A stretch of 64,000 nt of DNA from Spirosoma taeanense (GCF_013127955.1 NZ_CP053435.1:434001-498000), one strand, 5' to 3'; positions 38,886 to 48,245 are shown, counted from the stretch's first letter. Translations and numbers: made by a program. Notes: generated by a model not told the origin, from the sequence alone.

Positions 38886-39107
38886 TTATAGTTCCCAGAT
38901 TGTGGGATGGGCGTGCCGCCGGAGGTGTTTGTTCATTTCCATCCAGAACGCCATGATCAGGTACAGAATAACGGGCGACCCTAAGGTTAGAAACGACGTA
39001 TAAATGAAGTACAGGCGGATGCTGCTGGCCGAGATGTTCATCTTCTCGCCGAGGAGCGTGCAGACCCCAAACGCCTGTTTTTCCACGAAATACCTGATCT
39101 TATTCAT
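38886..39107 (-). CDS. PspC domain-containing small membrane protein
   Basis: 73 residues from ATG at 39107; the upstream frame to 39149 is not family-like. The PspC pattern is VEKQAFGVCTLLGEKMNISASSIRLYF, followed by one membrane helix (LGSPVILYLIMAFWME). PspC proteins act in the phage-shock or envelope-stress response. TAGCTTTG on the minus strand (39155-39162) is a possible -7 element about 50 bases upstream. Confidence 0.82.
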   Translation of the reverse strand: MNKIRYFVEKQAFGVCTLLGEKMNISASSIRLYFIYTSFLTLGSPVILYLIMAFWMEMNKHLRRHAHPTIWEL

Positions 39108-39444
39108 ACCTCTTAATTGACAGCCTGATCCTATACACGGGAAGGCCAACTGAGCAAAGCTAACGAATAGAGACGGTATAATGTTTGCCGTTTACGAAGA
39201 AATCCGCAATTTTCTTAGCGAAATTACCTTAAAAGTAAAGGTGCCTGTATTGAAATCGGAACAAATTTATTTACTTTGTGTTGTACCGCGTTGGTGACTA
39301 GTCAAGTTATCGGTATGGTGCTGTTGACAAAGTCCGTTGAGTTTCAGCCAAGTGTTCAGCCTTATAAATACTTCGGTGCCTGTTTCGCGTCCTTTGTTAC
39401 TAACTGACCCCTTGTATGTTTAATTGTTTAATTTTTTAAGTTTT
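39108..39444. other. Divergent promoter region and long leader of the cold-shock gene
   Basis: No gene. It holds a possible minus-strand -7 element for the PspC gene (39155-39162), a plus-strand promoter at 39250-39278, and about 165 bases of untranslated leader ahead of the cold-shock gene. Long leaders of this kind are known from cspA-type genes, where the RNA itself senses temperature. Confidence 0.5.
39250..39278 (+). promoter_or_regulatory. Promoter of the cold-shock gene
   Basis: TTG at 39250-39252, 18 bases, then TTACTTTG at 39271-39278, one mismatch from TAnnTTTG. Confidence 0.45.
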
Positions 39445-39651
39445 ATGCAAACAGGTGTAGTAAAATTCTTCAACGAAAGTAAAGGCTACGGATTTATCGT
39501 TGAGGATGATTCAAATCGGGACATTTTCGTCCACATCACCGGCCTGAACGGTATCACCATCCGTGAAAAAGACCGGGTACAGTTCGAAGTAGTTGACGGC
39601 AAAAAAGGCCTCAACGCCGTGAAGGTAAAGAAACTGGATTCAGACTACTAA
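39445..39651 (+). CDS. Cold-shock domain protein
   Basis: 68 residues from ATG at 39445. Typical CSD: MQTGVVKFFNESKGYGFIVE contains RNP1-like KGYGFI, followed by RDIFVHITGL (RNP2-like) and a C-terminal strand FEVVDGKKGLNAVKVK. It binds single-stranded RNA or DNA and melts RNA structure. A long leader lies upstream and a clear terminator downstream. It is single-copy in the window. Confidence 0.95.
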   Translation: MQTGVVKFFNESKGYGFIVEDDSNRDIFVHITGLNGITIREKDRVQFEVVDGKKGLNAVKVKKLDSDY

Positions 39652-39676
39652 GCTTTTGGGTCTGATAACAAAATAG

Positions 39677-39707
39677 AAACCCCGCCCGGATGCCGAGCGG
39701 GGTTTTT
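39677..39707. terminator. Intrinsic terminator after the cold-shock gene
   Basis: AAACCCCGC pairs with GCGGGGTTT across an 11-base loop, then more T. The lysS stop lies just beyond, so it may act in both directions. Confidence 0.8.
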
Positions 39708-39710
39708 CTC

Positions 39711-41486
39711 TTATGAATTTCCTGTCCAGCTACGAACGGTGGCCAGATCAGGCATGGGAACGTCTAGTTTTAGTTTCTTCCGGACCCCGCCCAGGTCGTT
39801 AAAGAGCTTGTTCGGACTGGCTGTGCGTAGCTGTTCAACGGTCATGAAGCCTAATTTCTGCACCGCCAGAACCCACTCGGCCGGCACACCGGCAGCAAGG
39901 AAGTCGCTTTCGTCCGATTGTTCCAGTTTCTTTTCCGGGCGCATCTGCGGGAAAAACAGAACGTCCTGAATGGAAGGCTGGTTGGTCATGATCATGGTCA
40001 GCCGGTCAATGCCAAGACCCACGCCCGCCGTTGGGGGCATTCCGTATTCGAGCGCGCGCAGAAAATCCTCGTCCAGGGCCATGGCTTCTTCGTCGCCCCG
40101 CTCGGCTAGTCGTAACTGCTCTTCGAAGCGTTCGCGCTGATCGAGCGGGTCATTCAGCTCCGAATAGGCATTCGCAATTTCTTTGCCATTGCAGATAGCC
40201 TCAAAGCGTTCAACCAGTCCCGGTTTGCTGCGGTGCTTCTTGGTCAGGGGCGACATCTCGACGGGGTAGTCGGTAATAAAGGTCGGTTGAATCAGTTTCG
40301 GCTCGCAGGCGTCCCCGAAGAGTTCATCGATCAGTTTCGACTTACCCATGGTGCTGTCAACCTTAATGCCGCGGCTCTCGGCTACTTGCCGCAGTTCGGC
40401 CTCTTCCATCTGCGATACGTCAATACCAGTGTACTCCTGAATAGCCTCGAACATAGTCAGTCGCTTCCAGGGACGTTTGAAATCGATAATGTTCTCGCCG
40501 ACGGGCACTTTCGTAGTTCCGGCTACGTCTATCGCTACTTTTTCAACCATCTCCTCAATGGTGTCCATCATCCAGAGATAGTCTTTGTAGGCGACGTAAA
40601 ACTCGACCTGCGTAAACTCCGGGTTATGCGTTCGGTCCATGCCTTCGTTGCGGAAGTCCTTGGCAAACTCGAAGACACCGTCGTAACCGCCCACAATGAG
40701 CCTCTTCAGATACAGCTCGTTGGCGATGCGCAGGTAGAGCGTCATGTCAAGCGTGTTGTGATGGGTCCGGAAGGGCCGCGCGGCTGCTCCGCCGTGGATG
40801 GGCTGCAGAATAGGCGTTTCGACCTCCAGGTAACCTTTCTGGCTTAGAAACTGCCGGATGGAATTGACCAGTTTTGTCCGCTTCACGAATACGTCACGCA
40901 CCTGCGGATTGACGATCATATCGACGTAACGCTGGCGATACCGCTGCTCCGGATCGGTAAAGGCGTCGTAGGTTTCTTTTTCACCCTGTTCATTTACGAC
41001 TTCCTTAACAACCGGCAGGGGGCGGAGGGATTTGTTCAGTATTTTGAACTCCTTTACGTAGACCGACAGTTCGCCGGTCTTGGTCGAGAAAACGTGCCCC
41101 CGAACGCCAATAATATCGCCGATGTCGAGGAGTTTTTTGAAGACGGTGTTATACAGCGTTTTATCTTCACCGGGGCAGAGGTCGTCGCGCCGGAAATATA
41201 CCTGAATCCGGCCTGTCGAGTCCTGAATTTCGGCAAAGGATGCGCTCCCGCTGATCCGGATAATCATGAGCCGCCCCGCCAGTTGAACGTTGCCCCAGCG
41301 TTCGTCGCCCGAAAGATCCATTTCGGGCTCAATATGGGTGCCGGGCCCGCCCGGTTGAAAAGCCGCCCGAATGTCGGCAACGGTGGTGTTTACGTCGTAC
41401 AGTTCTGCGGGGTAGGGATCGATACCCATCCGCATCAATTCTTCGCGTTTTTGTCGGCGATTTATCTCTTGTTCGCTCAGCAGCAT
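39711..41486 (-). CDS. lysS: Lysyl-tRNA synthetase, class II, with C-terminal extension
   Basis: 591 residues against about 500 for the E. coli enzyme. The OB-fold anticodon domain is at about 60-170. Class II motifs follow: [21 protein letters not shown] (motif 2 region) and [19 protein letters not shown] (motif 3). The catalytic body ends at [10 protein letters not shown]. About 75 more residues carry a helix-hairpin-helix-like piece ([20 protein letters not shown]), which I recall from other Bacteroidota LysS. It charges tRNA-Lys. Single gene, convergent with the cold-shock gene. Confidence 0.96.
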   Translation of the reverse strand: MLLSEQEINRRQKREELMRMGIDPYPAELYDVNTTVADIRAAFQPGGPGTHIEPEMDLSGDERWGNVQLAGRLMIIRISGSASFAEIQDSTGRIQVYFRRDDLCPGEDKTLYNTVFKKLLDIGDIIGVRGHVFSTKTGELSVYVKEFKILNKSLRPLPVVKEVVNEQGEKETYDAFTDPEQRYRQRYVDMIVNPQVRDVFVKRTKLVNSIRQFLSQKGYLEVETPILQPIHGGAAARPFRTHHNTLDMTLYLRIANELYLKRLIVGGYDGVFEFAKDFRNEGMDRTHNPEFTQVEFYVAYKDYLWMMDTIEEMVEKVAIDVAGTTKVPVGENIIDFKRPWKRLTMFEAIQEYTGIDVSQMEEAELRQVAESRGIKVDSTMGKSKLIDELFGDACEPKLIQPTFITDYPVEMSPLTKKHRSKPGLVERFEAICNGKEIANAYSELNDPLDQRERFEEQLRLAERGDEEAMALDEDFLRALEYGMPPTAGVGLGIDRLTMIMTNQPSIQDVLFFPQMRPEKKLEQSDESDFLAAGVPAEWVLAVQKLGFMTVEQLRTASPNKLFNDLGGVRKKLKLDVPMPDLATVRSWTGNS

Positions 41487-41693
41487 AGCAGTCAGACAGT
41501 TGGCCAGTGTACAGCCAGTATTTAAGGCCGCAAAAATAGCGAAAAGGATTGGCGTTTGCAGGATTATATGGAAAGAAGCCGCTGATGGTCACCGGGAGCC
41601 GTTCGTAAAAATCCTGGATAAGGTGCTCAGAGATTCACTAGCATTGTGCTATCAAAATGCTATCAATTACTGCCCTTAAATAACAACCCTATC

Positions 41694-42548
41694 ATGAACG
41701 AAAAACAACTTACATCAGTCTCCGGCTATCTGTTTATGCTGTTAGCTGTGCTGTGCTTACTGGGTTCCGTCGGGCTGGCTTTTGCCCGGCTTGGTTTCGT
41801 GCTGCCGGGGATTATCTTCCTGATTTCCATGATTCTGTTCATGGGCATTACGGTCATCAATCCGAACGAGGCCGTCGTCTGTACGTTCTTTGGCGATTAC
41901 GTAGGCACCATGAAGCAGAACGGCCTGCGGTGGGTTAACCCACTATACGTCAAAACCAAGATCAGCCTGCGGGCCCGTAACCTGAATGGCCAAACCATTA
42001 AGGTGAACGACAAAATGGGGAACCCCATTGAAATTGCCGCCGTGGTGGTCTGGCAGGTAGCCGATACAGCCCGGGCGTTATTTGATGTCGACAATTACGT
42101 CAACTTCGTACAGATTCAGTCAGAAGCGGCCGTGCGGTTTCTGGCCAGTTCGCACGCGTACGATAATATGGAAGACGAACACGAGACTGTAACCCTGCGC
42201 GATAACACCGGGCAGATCAACAAATTTCTGGAGCAGGAACTTGACGAGCGACTGGGGCAGGCCGGGGTTAGGGTTACCGAAGCGCGCATCAGTCACCTGG
42301 CCTACTCACCCGAGATTGCCGGCGCGATGCTGCAGCGACAGCAGGCCACCGCCGTCGTGTCGGCCCGGAAGCAGATCGTGGAAGGTGCCGTGGGTATGGT
42401 TGAGATGGCTCTGGAACGACTGGAGCGGAAAGGAGTAGTTCAGCTGGATGAAGAGCGAAAAGCCGCGATGGTCAGCAACCTGCTGGTCGTTTTGTGTGGC
42501 GAGAAATCGGTTAGCCCGGTCGTCAACGCAGGGACGCTCTATACGTAG
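41694..42548 (+). CDS. SPFH domain-containing membrane protein
   Basis: 284 residues from ATG at 41694, preferred to a GTG at 41646. Two membrane helices ([34 protein letters not shown]) are followed by an SPFH/band-7 domain ([50 protein letters not shown]) and a C-terminal helix. SPFH proteins form membrane rings that organise or protect partner proteins. The Arc-like gene follows 60 bases downstream across a hairpin. The same two-gene pairing is known in other phyla. Confidence 0.9.
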   Translation: MNEKQLTSVSGYLFMLLAVLCLLGSVGLAFARLGFVLPGIIFLISMILFMGITVINPNEAVVCTFFGDYVGTMKQNGLRWVNPLYVKTKISLRARNLNGQTIKVNDKMGNPIEIAAVVVWQVADTARALFDVDNYVNFVQIQSEAAVRFLASSHAYDNMEDEHETVTLRDNTGQINKFLEQELDERLGQAGVRVTEARISHLAYSPEIAGAMLQRQQATAVVSARKQIVEGAVGMVEMALERLERKGVVQLDEERKAAMVSNLLVVLCGEKSVSPVVNAGTLYT

Positions 42549-42561
42549 TAGAAAAGTCATT

Positions 42562-42597
42562 CAGTTTCAGGGTACGGACTGTATACCTCTGAAACTG
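42562..42597 (+). other. Stem-loop between the SPFH and Arc-like genes
   Basis: CAGTTTCAG plus GGTA pair with TACC, a one-base bulge, and CTGAAACTG; the loop is nine bases. No T-run follows, so it is more likely an RNA processing, stability or attenuation element than a strong terminator. It lies 13 bases after the SPFH stop. Confidence 0.55.
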
Positions 42598-42608
42598 GAT
42601 GATTCAAT

Positions 42609-42818
42609 ATGACCAGACAGACTATGGCTGCTGAAAAAAAAGCCTTTGTGCTGCGGATTCAGGCCGAGACCCTGAAAGAGTTGGAACGATGGGCGCAGGA
42701 GGAGTTTCGAAGTGTCAACGGGCAGATCGAGTTTCTGCTTAACGACGCCCTGCGAAAACACAGGAAGCGAACCCGCAACCCAGCGGATAACGACCCACCC
42801 GCTGACGCCCAGGCATAG
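42609..42818 (+). CDS. Arc-like ribbon-helix-helix protein
   Basis: 69 residues. The core KKAFVLRIQAETLKELERW, then EEFRSVNGQIEFLLNDALR, fits the Arc/MetJ ribbon-helix-helix fold: one strand followed by two helices. Such proteins are DNA-binding dimers and are sometimes listed as antitoxins, but no toxin gene lies beside it. A run of eight A at 42634-42641 falls near the start codon. It is co-directional with the SPFH gene and ends three bases from the convergent gene 42822-43505. Confidence 0.82.
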   Translation: MTRQTMAAEKKAFVLRIQAETLKELERWAQEEFRSVNGQIEFLLNDALRKHRKRTRNPADNDPPADAQA

Positions 42819-42821
42819 GGC

Positions 42822-43505
42822 TCAATGCGGGGCGTTGCCGGGGGGGCGGGCAGAAGCTGTTCTGGCTTCCTGCTGCGATAGAAAATTGAAATGGTCAATT
42901 AAAACCAGACGACCCAGCAAGGTGCGGGCATTAATGTTGTGGTTACGGACATAGGTTTGCAACTCTTGGTCGTAAAGGGTTAGCAGGGGCTGGTAAATGT
43001 CCGAATAAAAGCGGTCTACGTTCAGGAAGTTGCCGGCCTCATACACATAATAGTTAAACTGATCCGGGTTCTGCGTCAGCGTCTTCTCGTCCGTATAATA
43101 AGCGGGATTGGTCAGGATCCATTTTGCTATACCGCGAGTCCGCTTCAACCGCCTGACTACTTTGAGCGAGCCATCCATATAGATCTCAAAAAAGGTCTGG
43201 TTGAATCGTTCCGGGCCTGTAGGATTAGCGAGCGATACGAACGTGCGCTGTTTGGCCTGCTCGTAGTCGAACCAACCGAACTGCCGTATCTGACTAGCCG
43301 AGTAAGCCCGAACGCGGCCATCAGTCTGTCGGAGCAGGACCGTTTCGGCCGACCAGTTATACGATAGTTCTCCTTCCAGTATCGTATTGTCCCAGAAGCT
43401 GAGCCGACCGGTCTGCCAGCTCGTTTTTGGTCGTCCGGCCCAGGTGCTGACAACGCAGAAAAGTACAAGCAGCATTGTCTGCACAGACGTAAACAGCGTC
43501 TTCAT
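42822..43505 (-). CDS. Exported protein of unknown function
   Basis: 227 residues. A signal peptide (MLLVLFCVVSTWAG) is followed by an all-beta start (GRLSFWDNTILEGELSYNW, TVLLRQTDGRVRAYSASQI) and a helical second half (FLNVDRFYSDIYQPLLTLYD). The beta part resembles small surface-associated domains, but I do not recognise the family. It is probably periplasmic. Single gene; a 690-base gene-poor stretch lies upstream. Confidence 0.7.
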   Translation of the reverse strand: MKTLFTSVQTMLLVLFCVVSTWAGRPKTSWQTGRLSFWDNTILEGELSYNWSAETVLLRQTDGRVRAYSASQIRQFGWFDYEQAKQRTFVSLANPTGPERFNQTFFEIYMDGSLKVVRRLKRTRGIAKWILTNPAYYTDEKTLTQNPDQFNYYVYEAGNFLNVDRFYSDIYQPLLTLYDQELQTYVRNHNINARTLLGRLVLIDHFNFLSQQEARTASARPPGNAPH

Positions 43506-44198
43506 AAGATTTTTTAATAAGTTGGATAAACGAAAAATTAACTCAACCGGCGCTCTCAGCTCGTAGCTTCTCCGGCTTTGTAATTTCTAAGATAACCATC
43601 AGACTATAAGCTTGTTATTTGCCCATTTGCAGTGCAATTTGTCTTTGTTTAACTATGGGCAGAAAGAATTGGCTTGTTAAAAGAAGTTTGTTTTGAAGTA
43701 GAAATTTTAGCCGAAAGGGTTATACAAACCCATTAATCAGTATTTATTACACGGCTATGTTTTTATTGCTATCGAATGGTGAATATTGGTATAATACAAA
43801 AAAGACACCTTGTTTTGTGGTGTCTTCATTCAGGTGAATGCATAGTCTATTTATAAGCTAACCAGGTTTCCTGCTAATTCAGTCGTTACGGACTGGAGAC
43901 TCTGCACGCGAGTAGTTGTATTGATTAATGAGCATAGGTCTGGTGAAAATTCTTCCAGGAACAATGGCCGTAACAACGTTTGTTTAAATGGCTACATTAA
44001 GTAAGCCGTCTGGTCAGCGTTTGGAAAATTCCATGCCAATAAAGTGTATGGAAAGCATAGAGTTGGACTTAATGCCTTAGATCTATTTCTTTTCAGCAGA
44101 ATTGTTTTTCGCTATATTAACTTGCTGACAGACAGGCGTTAGTGGCGAAGATTGCTTAAGCTTTAAAAAAATCAGCCAAGCTCTTTTAGCCGCTATAA
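43506..44198. other. AT-rich stretch with no recognised gene
   Basis: About 690 bases without a convincing reading frame. It contains the presumed promoter of the gene at 42822-43505 and a hairpin at 43802-43826 that looks like a minus-strand terminator. The 370 bases between that hairpin and the coaX stop hold no gene I can support. They could be the 3' leader of coaX, a small RNA, or decayed DNA. Confidence 0.5.
43797..43826 (-). terminator. Minus-strand intrinsic terminator in the gene-poor stretch
   Basis: AAGACACC and GGTGTCTT form an 8-base stem with a 9-base loop; on the minus strand six or more T follow. The nearest gene that could use it is coaX, about 370 bases upstream on that strand. 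Confidence 0.6.
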
Positions 44199-44975
44199 TC
44201 AGTTGGTTGAAGCCGCTATCGTTTCACCAATCAGTCGGATACCATCCAGCGTTAATGAGGGTAATACATCCACAAAGGCGTCATGTAACGAAGGCAGCCG
44301 GCCCGATAATCCTCCCGTTGCAATAGCGATACAGTCGCCGTTAAGCTCGGCGCGGATGCGGTCGATCAGCGAGCGAACCAGTCCTTCGTAGCCCAATACA
44401 ACCCCGGCCTGAATGGCATGGGTCGTGTTATCGCCGAGCGCCGTGGTTGGGGTTTCAATAGGCACTTCGGGAAGCTGGGCGGTATTGGCGAATAGCGACC
44501 GGATAGCCGTTTTAAGACCTGGAGCGATGGCGACACCCAGAATTTTGCCCGTTCCCGATACGGTCGTGAAGGTGAGCGCCGTGCCGAAATCGACCACGAC
44601 GCAGTTACGTTGATAACGCGTATAAGCCGCCAGGGCATTTGCCACCAAGTCGGTGCCTATTTCGTGCGGACGCAGAATATCGAGGGGCAGGAGTGGATAT
44701 ACGCCCGGTCCAACAACCACTGGGCTAAACCCGAACAGGTCGGCCAGCATAGTACGCATAGTAGGCGTTAAATCCGGTACGACGCTGCTCAGGACGGTTG
44801 TCTGAACGGCACTGAGCGAAATACTGGCTTCCAGCAGCCACAACCGCAGCCGACCCTCGTAGGATTTAACCGGTTCATCAGGGCGGGCAGGTGTGCGCCA
44901 GATGTGTAGCCAGGCGGTTTGGTCGTAAAGGCCGAAAACGGCATCGGTGTTGCCGATGTCAACTATAATCTGCAC
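44199..44975 (-). CDS. coaX: Type III pantothenate kinase
   Basis: 258 residues from GTG at 44975. N-terminal VDIGNTDAVFGLYD is the phosphate-1 motif of the ASKHA fold. PHEIGTDLVANALAAY and VVDFGTALTFTTVS carry the pantothenate- and ATP-site acidic residues. The last part has AIATGGLSG. It phosphorylates pantothenate, the first step to coenzyme A, without the feedback inhibition known from type I enzymes. The tsaB gene lies 63 bases upstream on the same strand. Confidence 0.94.
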   Translation of the reverse strand: MQIIVDIGNTDAVFGLYDQTAWLHIWRTPARPDEPVKSYEGRLRLWLLEASISLSAVQTTVLSSVVPDLTPTMRTMLADLFGFSPVVVGPGVYPLLPLDILRPHEIGTDLVANALAAYTRYQRNCVVVDFGTALTFTTVSGTGKILGVAIAPGLKTAIRSLFANTAQLPEVPIETPTTALGDNTTHAIQAGVVLGYEGLVRSLIDRIRAELNGDCIAIATGGLSGRLPSLHDAFVDVLPSLTLDGIRLIGETIAASTN

Positions 44976-45038
44976 GAGCGTAAGCGGGACGGTTGCCGGG
45001 GCGAAATAAGGAGAAAAACGGCAGATTCCCGCAATTCG

Positions 45039-45728
45039 TCAGACTACGGCCCGCCTGGGCTGCGTTGTCATAAAATCTTTCAGGTAAAACGGCTCGAACG
45101 TCGCTACGTCTTCAAACCTGCTTTCCGTAAAGGCAGATGTCGCCAGTTTGCCTACCGTTCGGGCAGAGGGCAGAATCGTTACGTCGGGGAAAACAGCATT
45201 AGGGTGCTGGCCCAGGAAAGTCCGGCATTTAGCGGCTCCGTCGCCGAAAAACACAACCGGCCCCTGCGTCAGCCACTCACCGAACGAGGTTTCGTCGATT
45301 ATTTCGGCTGAGGTAGGCCGTAGTTCCTGCCCGGCCGAATCGTAGAATGCGCAGTACACTTCCATCCGGCGGGCGTCGAGCATAGGGCATAGCCGGGTAT
45401 TGGCAGGGTAAAACTGGCGAATTTGTTCGGTCATGGCCGCCAGCGTGTTAACGGCCAGCAGCGGTTTGTCCAGCGCAAAACATAATCCTTTGGCGGTCGA
45501 GACGCCAATGCGTAAACCCGTATAGGAGCCCGGACCTTTGGCAACGGCAATGGCGTCGAGTTGATTTAGCTCATGGCCCGTGTGCTGCACTACGTCGTTG
45601 ATGAGCGTTGTCAGCATGGCCGACGATGTACGTTCGGTAAACAGTTCGTAAGCGCCCAGCAGCATCCCGTCGCGGTGGAGCGCTACGGAGCAAGCCGTTG
45701 TCGATGTGTCGAGGGAAAGAATAAGCAT
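45039..45728 (-). CDS. tsaB: tRNA threonylcarbamoyladenosine biosynthesis protein TsaB
   Basis: 229 residues from ATG at 45728; nine upstream codons are possible but LILSLDTSTTACSVAL is the usual start. The Kae1-like core has VAKGPGSYTGLRIGVSTAKGL, the family's signature, and MLDARRMEVYCAFYD. TsaB partners TsaD and TsaE in making the t6A base at position 37 of ANN-reading tRNAs. It has no enzyme activity of its own and binds TsaD. It lies between coaX and the S41 protease gene. Confidence 0.94.
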   Translation of the reverse strand: MLILSLDTSTTACSVALHRDGMLLGAYELFTERTSSAMLTTLINDVVQHTGHELNQLDAIAVAKGPGSYTGLRIGVSTAKGLCFALDKPLLAVNTLAAMTEQIRQFYPANTRLCPMLDARRMEVYCAFYDSAGQELRPTSAEIIDETSFGEWLTQGPVVFFGDGAAKCRTFLGQHPNAVFPDVTILPSARTVGKLATSAFTESRFEDVATFEPFYLKDFMTTQPRRAVV

Positions 45729-45808
45729 GAAACAAAAAGACAGGCGAAGAAACAAACGGGAGGATTGTGATGCTGCCCGGTTATTTCTTCGCCAGGTCTT
45801 CGACTGAT

Positions 45809-47467
45809 TTATTTTCCTTTGAGAATGGAGTTATACCGCCCCATATCCTTAAAAAGGTCAAGAGCCGCTTTCAGTTCGGGGTCAGTGGCAAAAGAGGCTT
45901 CTTTAAGTCCTTTCTGCAGATAATAATGTCCGGCGATTTCCTGCTCCAGCAGCGTGCGGATCTCGGGTTTGAACGTATTCAGGTCGGCATCTTTGCTGTG
46001 TGACATCTTGGTCTTGAGCGATTTCAGCTGATCCTGAATCTGATCGAAGTACTTTTCTTTTTTGGCGGAAGCTTCGAGCGTGCCGAGGTCTTTTTCAACC
46101 TGGGTGGTATAGTCATACTCCTTATCGCCCAGCCACTTCACAAACTCGCTGTATTCGGCATCGGTCAGGCGGAACTCGCGGGCGGGCTTGATGCTCGGAT
46201 GCTCATGGCGGTATTTCACGGCATAGTCGAAAATCAGCCCTTTGTTGGTCAGGCTCAGCGCAATGGGCGTCGGCGTCTGGTCTTCAACCACGATATCCGG
46301 CAAAACGCCCCCGCCATCATACACAACCCGGCCAGCTTTAGTTTTAAACGCCGTTTTGAGCGAATCGGGAATTTTACCGACGCTACCATCCGGATTACGG
46401 TGGCTATAGTCAATGGCCTGAATACAGCGACCGCTGGGGATGTAATATTTGGCAGTCGTGATCTTGAGCTTGGTGTTGAACGACAGTTCGCGGGTTGTCT
46501 GCACCAGCCCTTTTCCATACGTCCGCTGGCCAATCAGAACGCCCCGGTCGTAATCCTGAATTACGCCCGATACAATCTCGGCAGCCGATGCGCTATGACT
46601 GTTGGTCAGCACAACCATTGGCATGTCCAGATCCAGGGGTGGGTTCAGCGCCGTGTAGGTCTTATTCCACTCGGTTACCTTTCCCTTAGTCGTTACCACC
46701 TCCGAATCTTTCGGGATGAAAATATTCGAAATGTCGATGGCCATGTTCAGCAGACCACCGGGGTTTTCGCGGACATCGATGATGAGTTTTTTCATCCCTT
46801 TGCCCTTCAGTTCCTGGAAAGCTGTGCGAACCTCCCGCGAGGCCGTAGCTGTAAAATCTTTCAGATCAATATAGCCAACCTCGTCCGAAATCATACCGTA
46901 ATACGGCACGTTGGTCATCTTGACCACATCGCGGACTACGTTCAGATCCAGCGGTTCTTTCTGGCCGTACCGGCGAACGGTTAGTTTGACGGCCGTGTTG
47001 GTTTGCCCCTTAAGCAGTTTCCCCGCGTCTGCGTCTTTGCGGCTTTTTACGTCGACTCCATCGACCTTAATGACCTCGTCGCCAATCTGAAGCCCCGATT
47101 TTTCGGCAGGTGTGCCTTCATAGATCATTAAGACGATGCTTTTGCCATTCCGCTGACCAATCAGCGCGCCAATGCCGTTGTAGCGGCCGGTGGTCATGGT
47201 CATGTAGTCCTCAATCTCGTCTTCGGCGAAGAAGTTCGTATAGGGATCAAGGGCCTTCAGCATGGCGTCGATACTGGTCTTGACCATGCGGTTGGGATTT
47301 ACTTCATCGACATAATACAGATTCAGTTCCTTGAACAGGGTCGCGTAGATGTCGAGGTTACGGGCGATCTCGAAAAACCGGTCGTCGGTTTTAAACGAGA
47401 AGAAGCCGATGCCTCCGGCAACAACTGCCGCAGAAGCAAAAAGCGTAAGGCGTTTGGGGAAGCGCAT
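45809..47467 (-). CDS. S41 family C-terminal processing peptidase
   Basis: 552 residues. An N-terminal membrane or signal segment (LFASAAVVAGGIGFFSF) precedes a PDZ domain at about 85-170 (GIGALIGQRNG, GLQIGDEVIKVDG). The protease core follows: MKKLIIDVRENPGG, then the catalytic Ser292 in TNSHSASAAEI and the catalytic Lys319 in GQRTYGKGLVQ. A long helical tail (about 420-552) follows. It degrades or trims envelope proteins from their C-termini. Same strand as rnpA, 61 bases downstream of it. Confidence 0.93.
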   Translation of the reverse strand: MRFPKRLTLFASAAVVAGGIGFFSFKTDDRFFEIARNLDIYATLFKELNLYYVDEVNPNRMVKTSIDAMLKALDPYTNFFAEDEIEDYMTMTTGRYNGIGALIGQRNGKSIVLMIYEGTPAEKSGLQIGDEVIKVDGVDVKSRKDADAGKLLKGQTNTAVKLTVRRYGQKEPLDLNVVRDVVKMTNVPYYGMISDEVGYIDLKDFTATASREVRTAFQELKGKGMKKLIIDVRENPGGLLNMAIDISNIFIPKDSEVVTTKGKVTEWNKTYTALNPPLDLDMPMVVLTNSHSASAAEIVSGVIQDYDRGVLIGQRTYGKGLVQTTRELSFNTKLKITTAKYYIPSGRCIQAIDYSHRNPDGSVGKIPDSLKTAFKTKAGRVVYDGGGVLPDIVVEDQTPTPIALSLTNKGLIFDYAVKYRHEHPSIKPAREFRLTDAEYSEFVKWLGDKEYDYTTQVEKDLGTLEASAKKEKYFDQIQDQLKSLKTKMSHSKDADLNTFKPEIRTLLEQEIAGHYYLQKGLKEASFATDPELKAALDLFKDMGRYNSILKGK

Positions 47468-47528
47468 AAGTCAGTTGGCAGTTAACAACACCTGGATGCA
47501 GGGCCACAGCAGTCAGAAGAACGGCCTG

Positions 47529-47939
47529 CTATAAACTGCCCATTTTCTTTAAAGCTAATTTCATACCTTTTTCTATCTCTTCAAACGAAATTATCTGTTT
47601 GGCGGTATAAAGAAAAGCGATATAAGCCGGAGTTGGCCGGGACAGGGAGTCTTCACCAACTAAAAGTGATTTTTGAAGCCGGTAGGCTTCCCGAATCCGC
47701 CGACGGATGAGGTTACGGTCAACGGCGCGTTTGAAGGTCCGCTTCGGGACACTGATAACAATAGCGGGCAGGGATGGGGCCTGATCGACTGGCCGAATGG
47801 GCAGATAAAGCGCCCGAAATGGAAAGAGGTAGAACGTCCCGACGGTCTGCTGCGACCCGGCCGTACTACCTCTTTTAAATAACTCGCCCAAAACTTTTTT
47901 GCTGCAAAGCCGCTCGGATTTCGTGAAGGTTTGCCGCAT
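47529..47939 (-). CDS. rnpA: Ribonuclease P protein component
   Basis: 136 residues. The signature AVDRNLIRRRIREAYRLQK, a helix rich in Arg, and the upstream VISVPKRTFKRA fit RnpA. The N-terminal half starts QTFTKSERLCSKKVLGELF. It binds the catalytic RNA of RNase P and helps process tRNA 5' ends. It lies 66 bases behind rpmH on the same strand, the classic bacterial order. Confidence 0.95.
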   Translation of the reverse strand: MRQTFTKSERLCSKKVLGELFKRGSTAGSQQTVGTFYLFPFRALYLPIRPVDQAPSLPAIVISVPKRTFKRAVDRNLIRRRIREAYRLQKSLLVGEDSLSRPTPAYIAFLYTAKQIISFEEIEKGMKLALKKMGSL

Positions 47940-48005
47940 AAAACTGGTTGACGGTTTTTGATTGCTGTTCGTACTGACGATGGCGAACCGAAAACCGTAA
48001 ACGCC

Positions 48006-48173
48006 TTACATTTTGAAGCGTTCGCCTTTTTTCTCGTCCGAAACGGTCAGTTTCCAACGCCCTTTCGCGCGACGACGGGCCAGCACTTGACGGCCGTTGG
48101 CACTGGCCATACGCTCGCGGAAGCCGTGCTTGTTTTTCCGCTTGCGGTTCGATGGTTGGTACGTTCTTTTCAT
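48006..48173 (-). CDS. rpmH: 50S ribosomal protein L34
   Basis: 55 residues, start ATG at 48173, stop at 48006. It opens with [20 protein letters not shown] and continues with [17 protein letters not shown], the near-invariant L34 pattern. The tail [16 protein letters not shown] is a few residues longer than in E. coli, as in other Bacteroidota. It leads the rpmH-rnpA pair and has a consensus promoter 42 bases upstream. Confidence 0.97.
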   Translation of the reverse strand: MKRTYQPSNRKRKNKHGFRERMASANGRQVLARRRAKGRWKLTVSDEKKGERFKM

Positions 48174-48214
48174 GATATATCTTCCCTAAAACCCTTGTTT
48201 TCCAAATGAGTCCG

Positions 48215-48245
48215 CAAAGATAGCAGAATGACAGTAGTTTATCAA
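48215..48245 (-). promoter_or_regulatory. Bacteroidota-type promoter of rpmH-rnpA
   Basis: On the minus strand: TTG (48243-48245), 20 bases, TATCTTTG (48215-48222). An exact TTG-N20-TAnnTTTG match placed 42 bases ahead of the L34 start. Confidence 0.7.

Noticed and set aside
42609-42818. Toxin-antitoxin module
   Set aside because: Arc-like protein could be an antitoxin, but no small toxin gene lies next to it; the neighbour is an SPFH protein.
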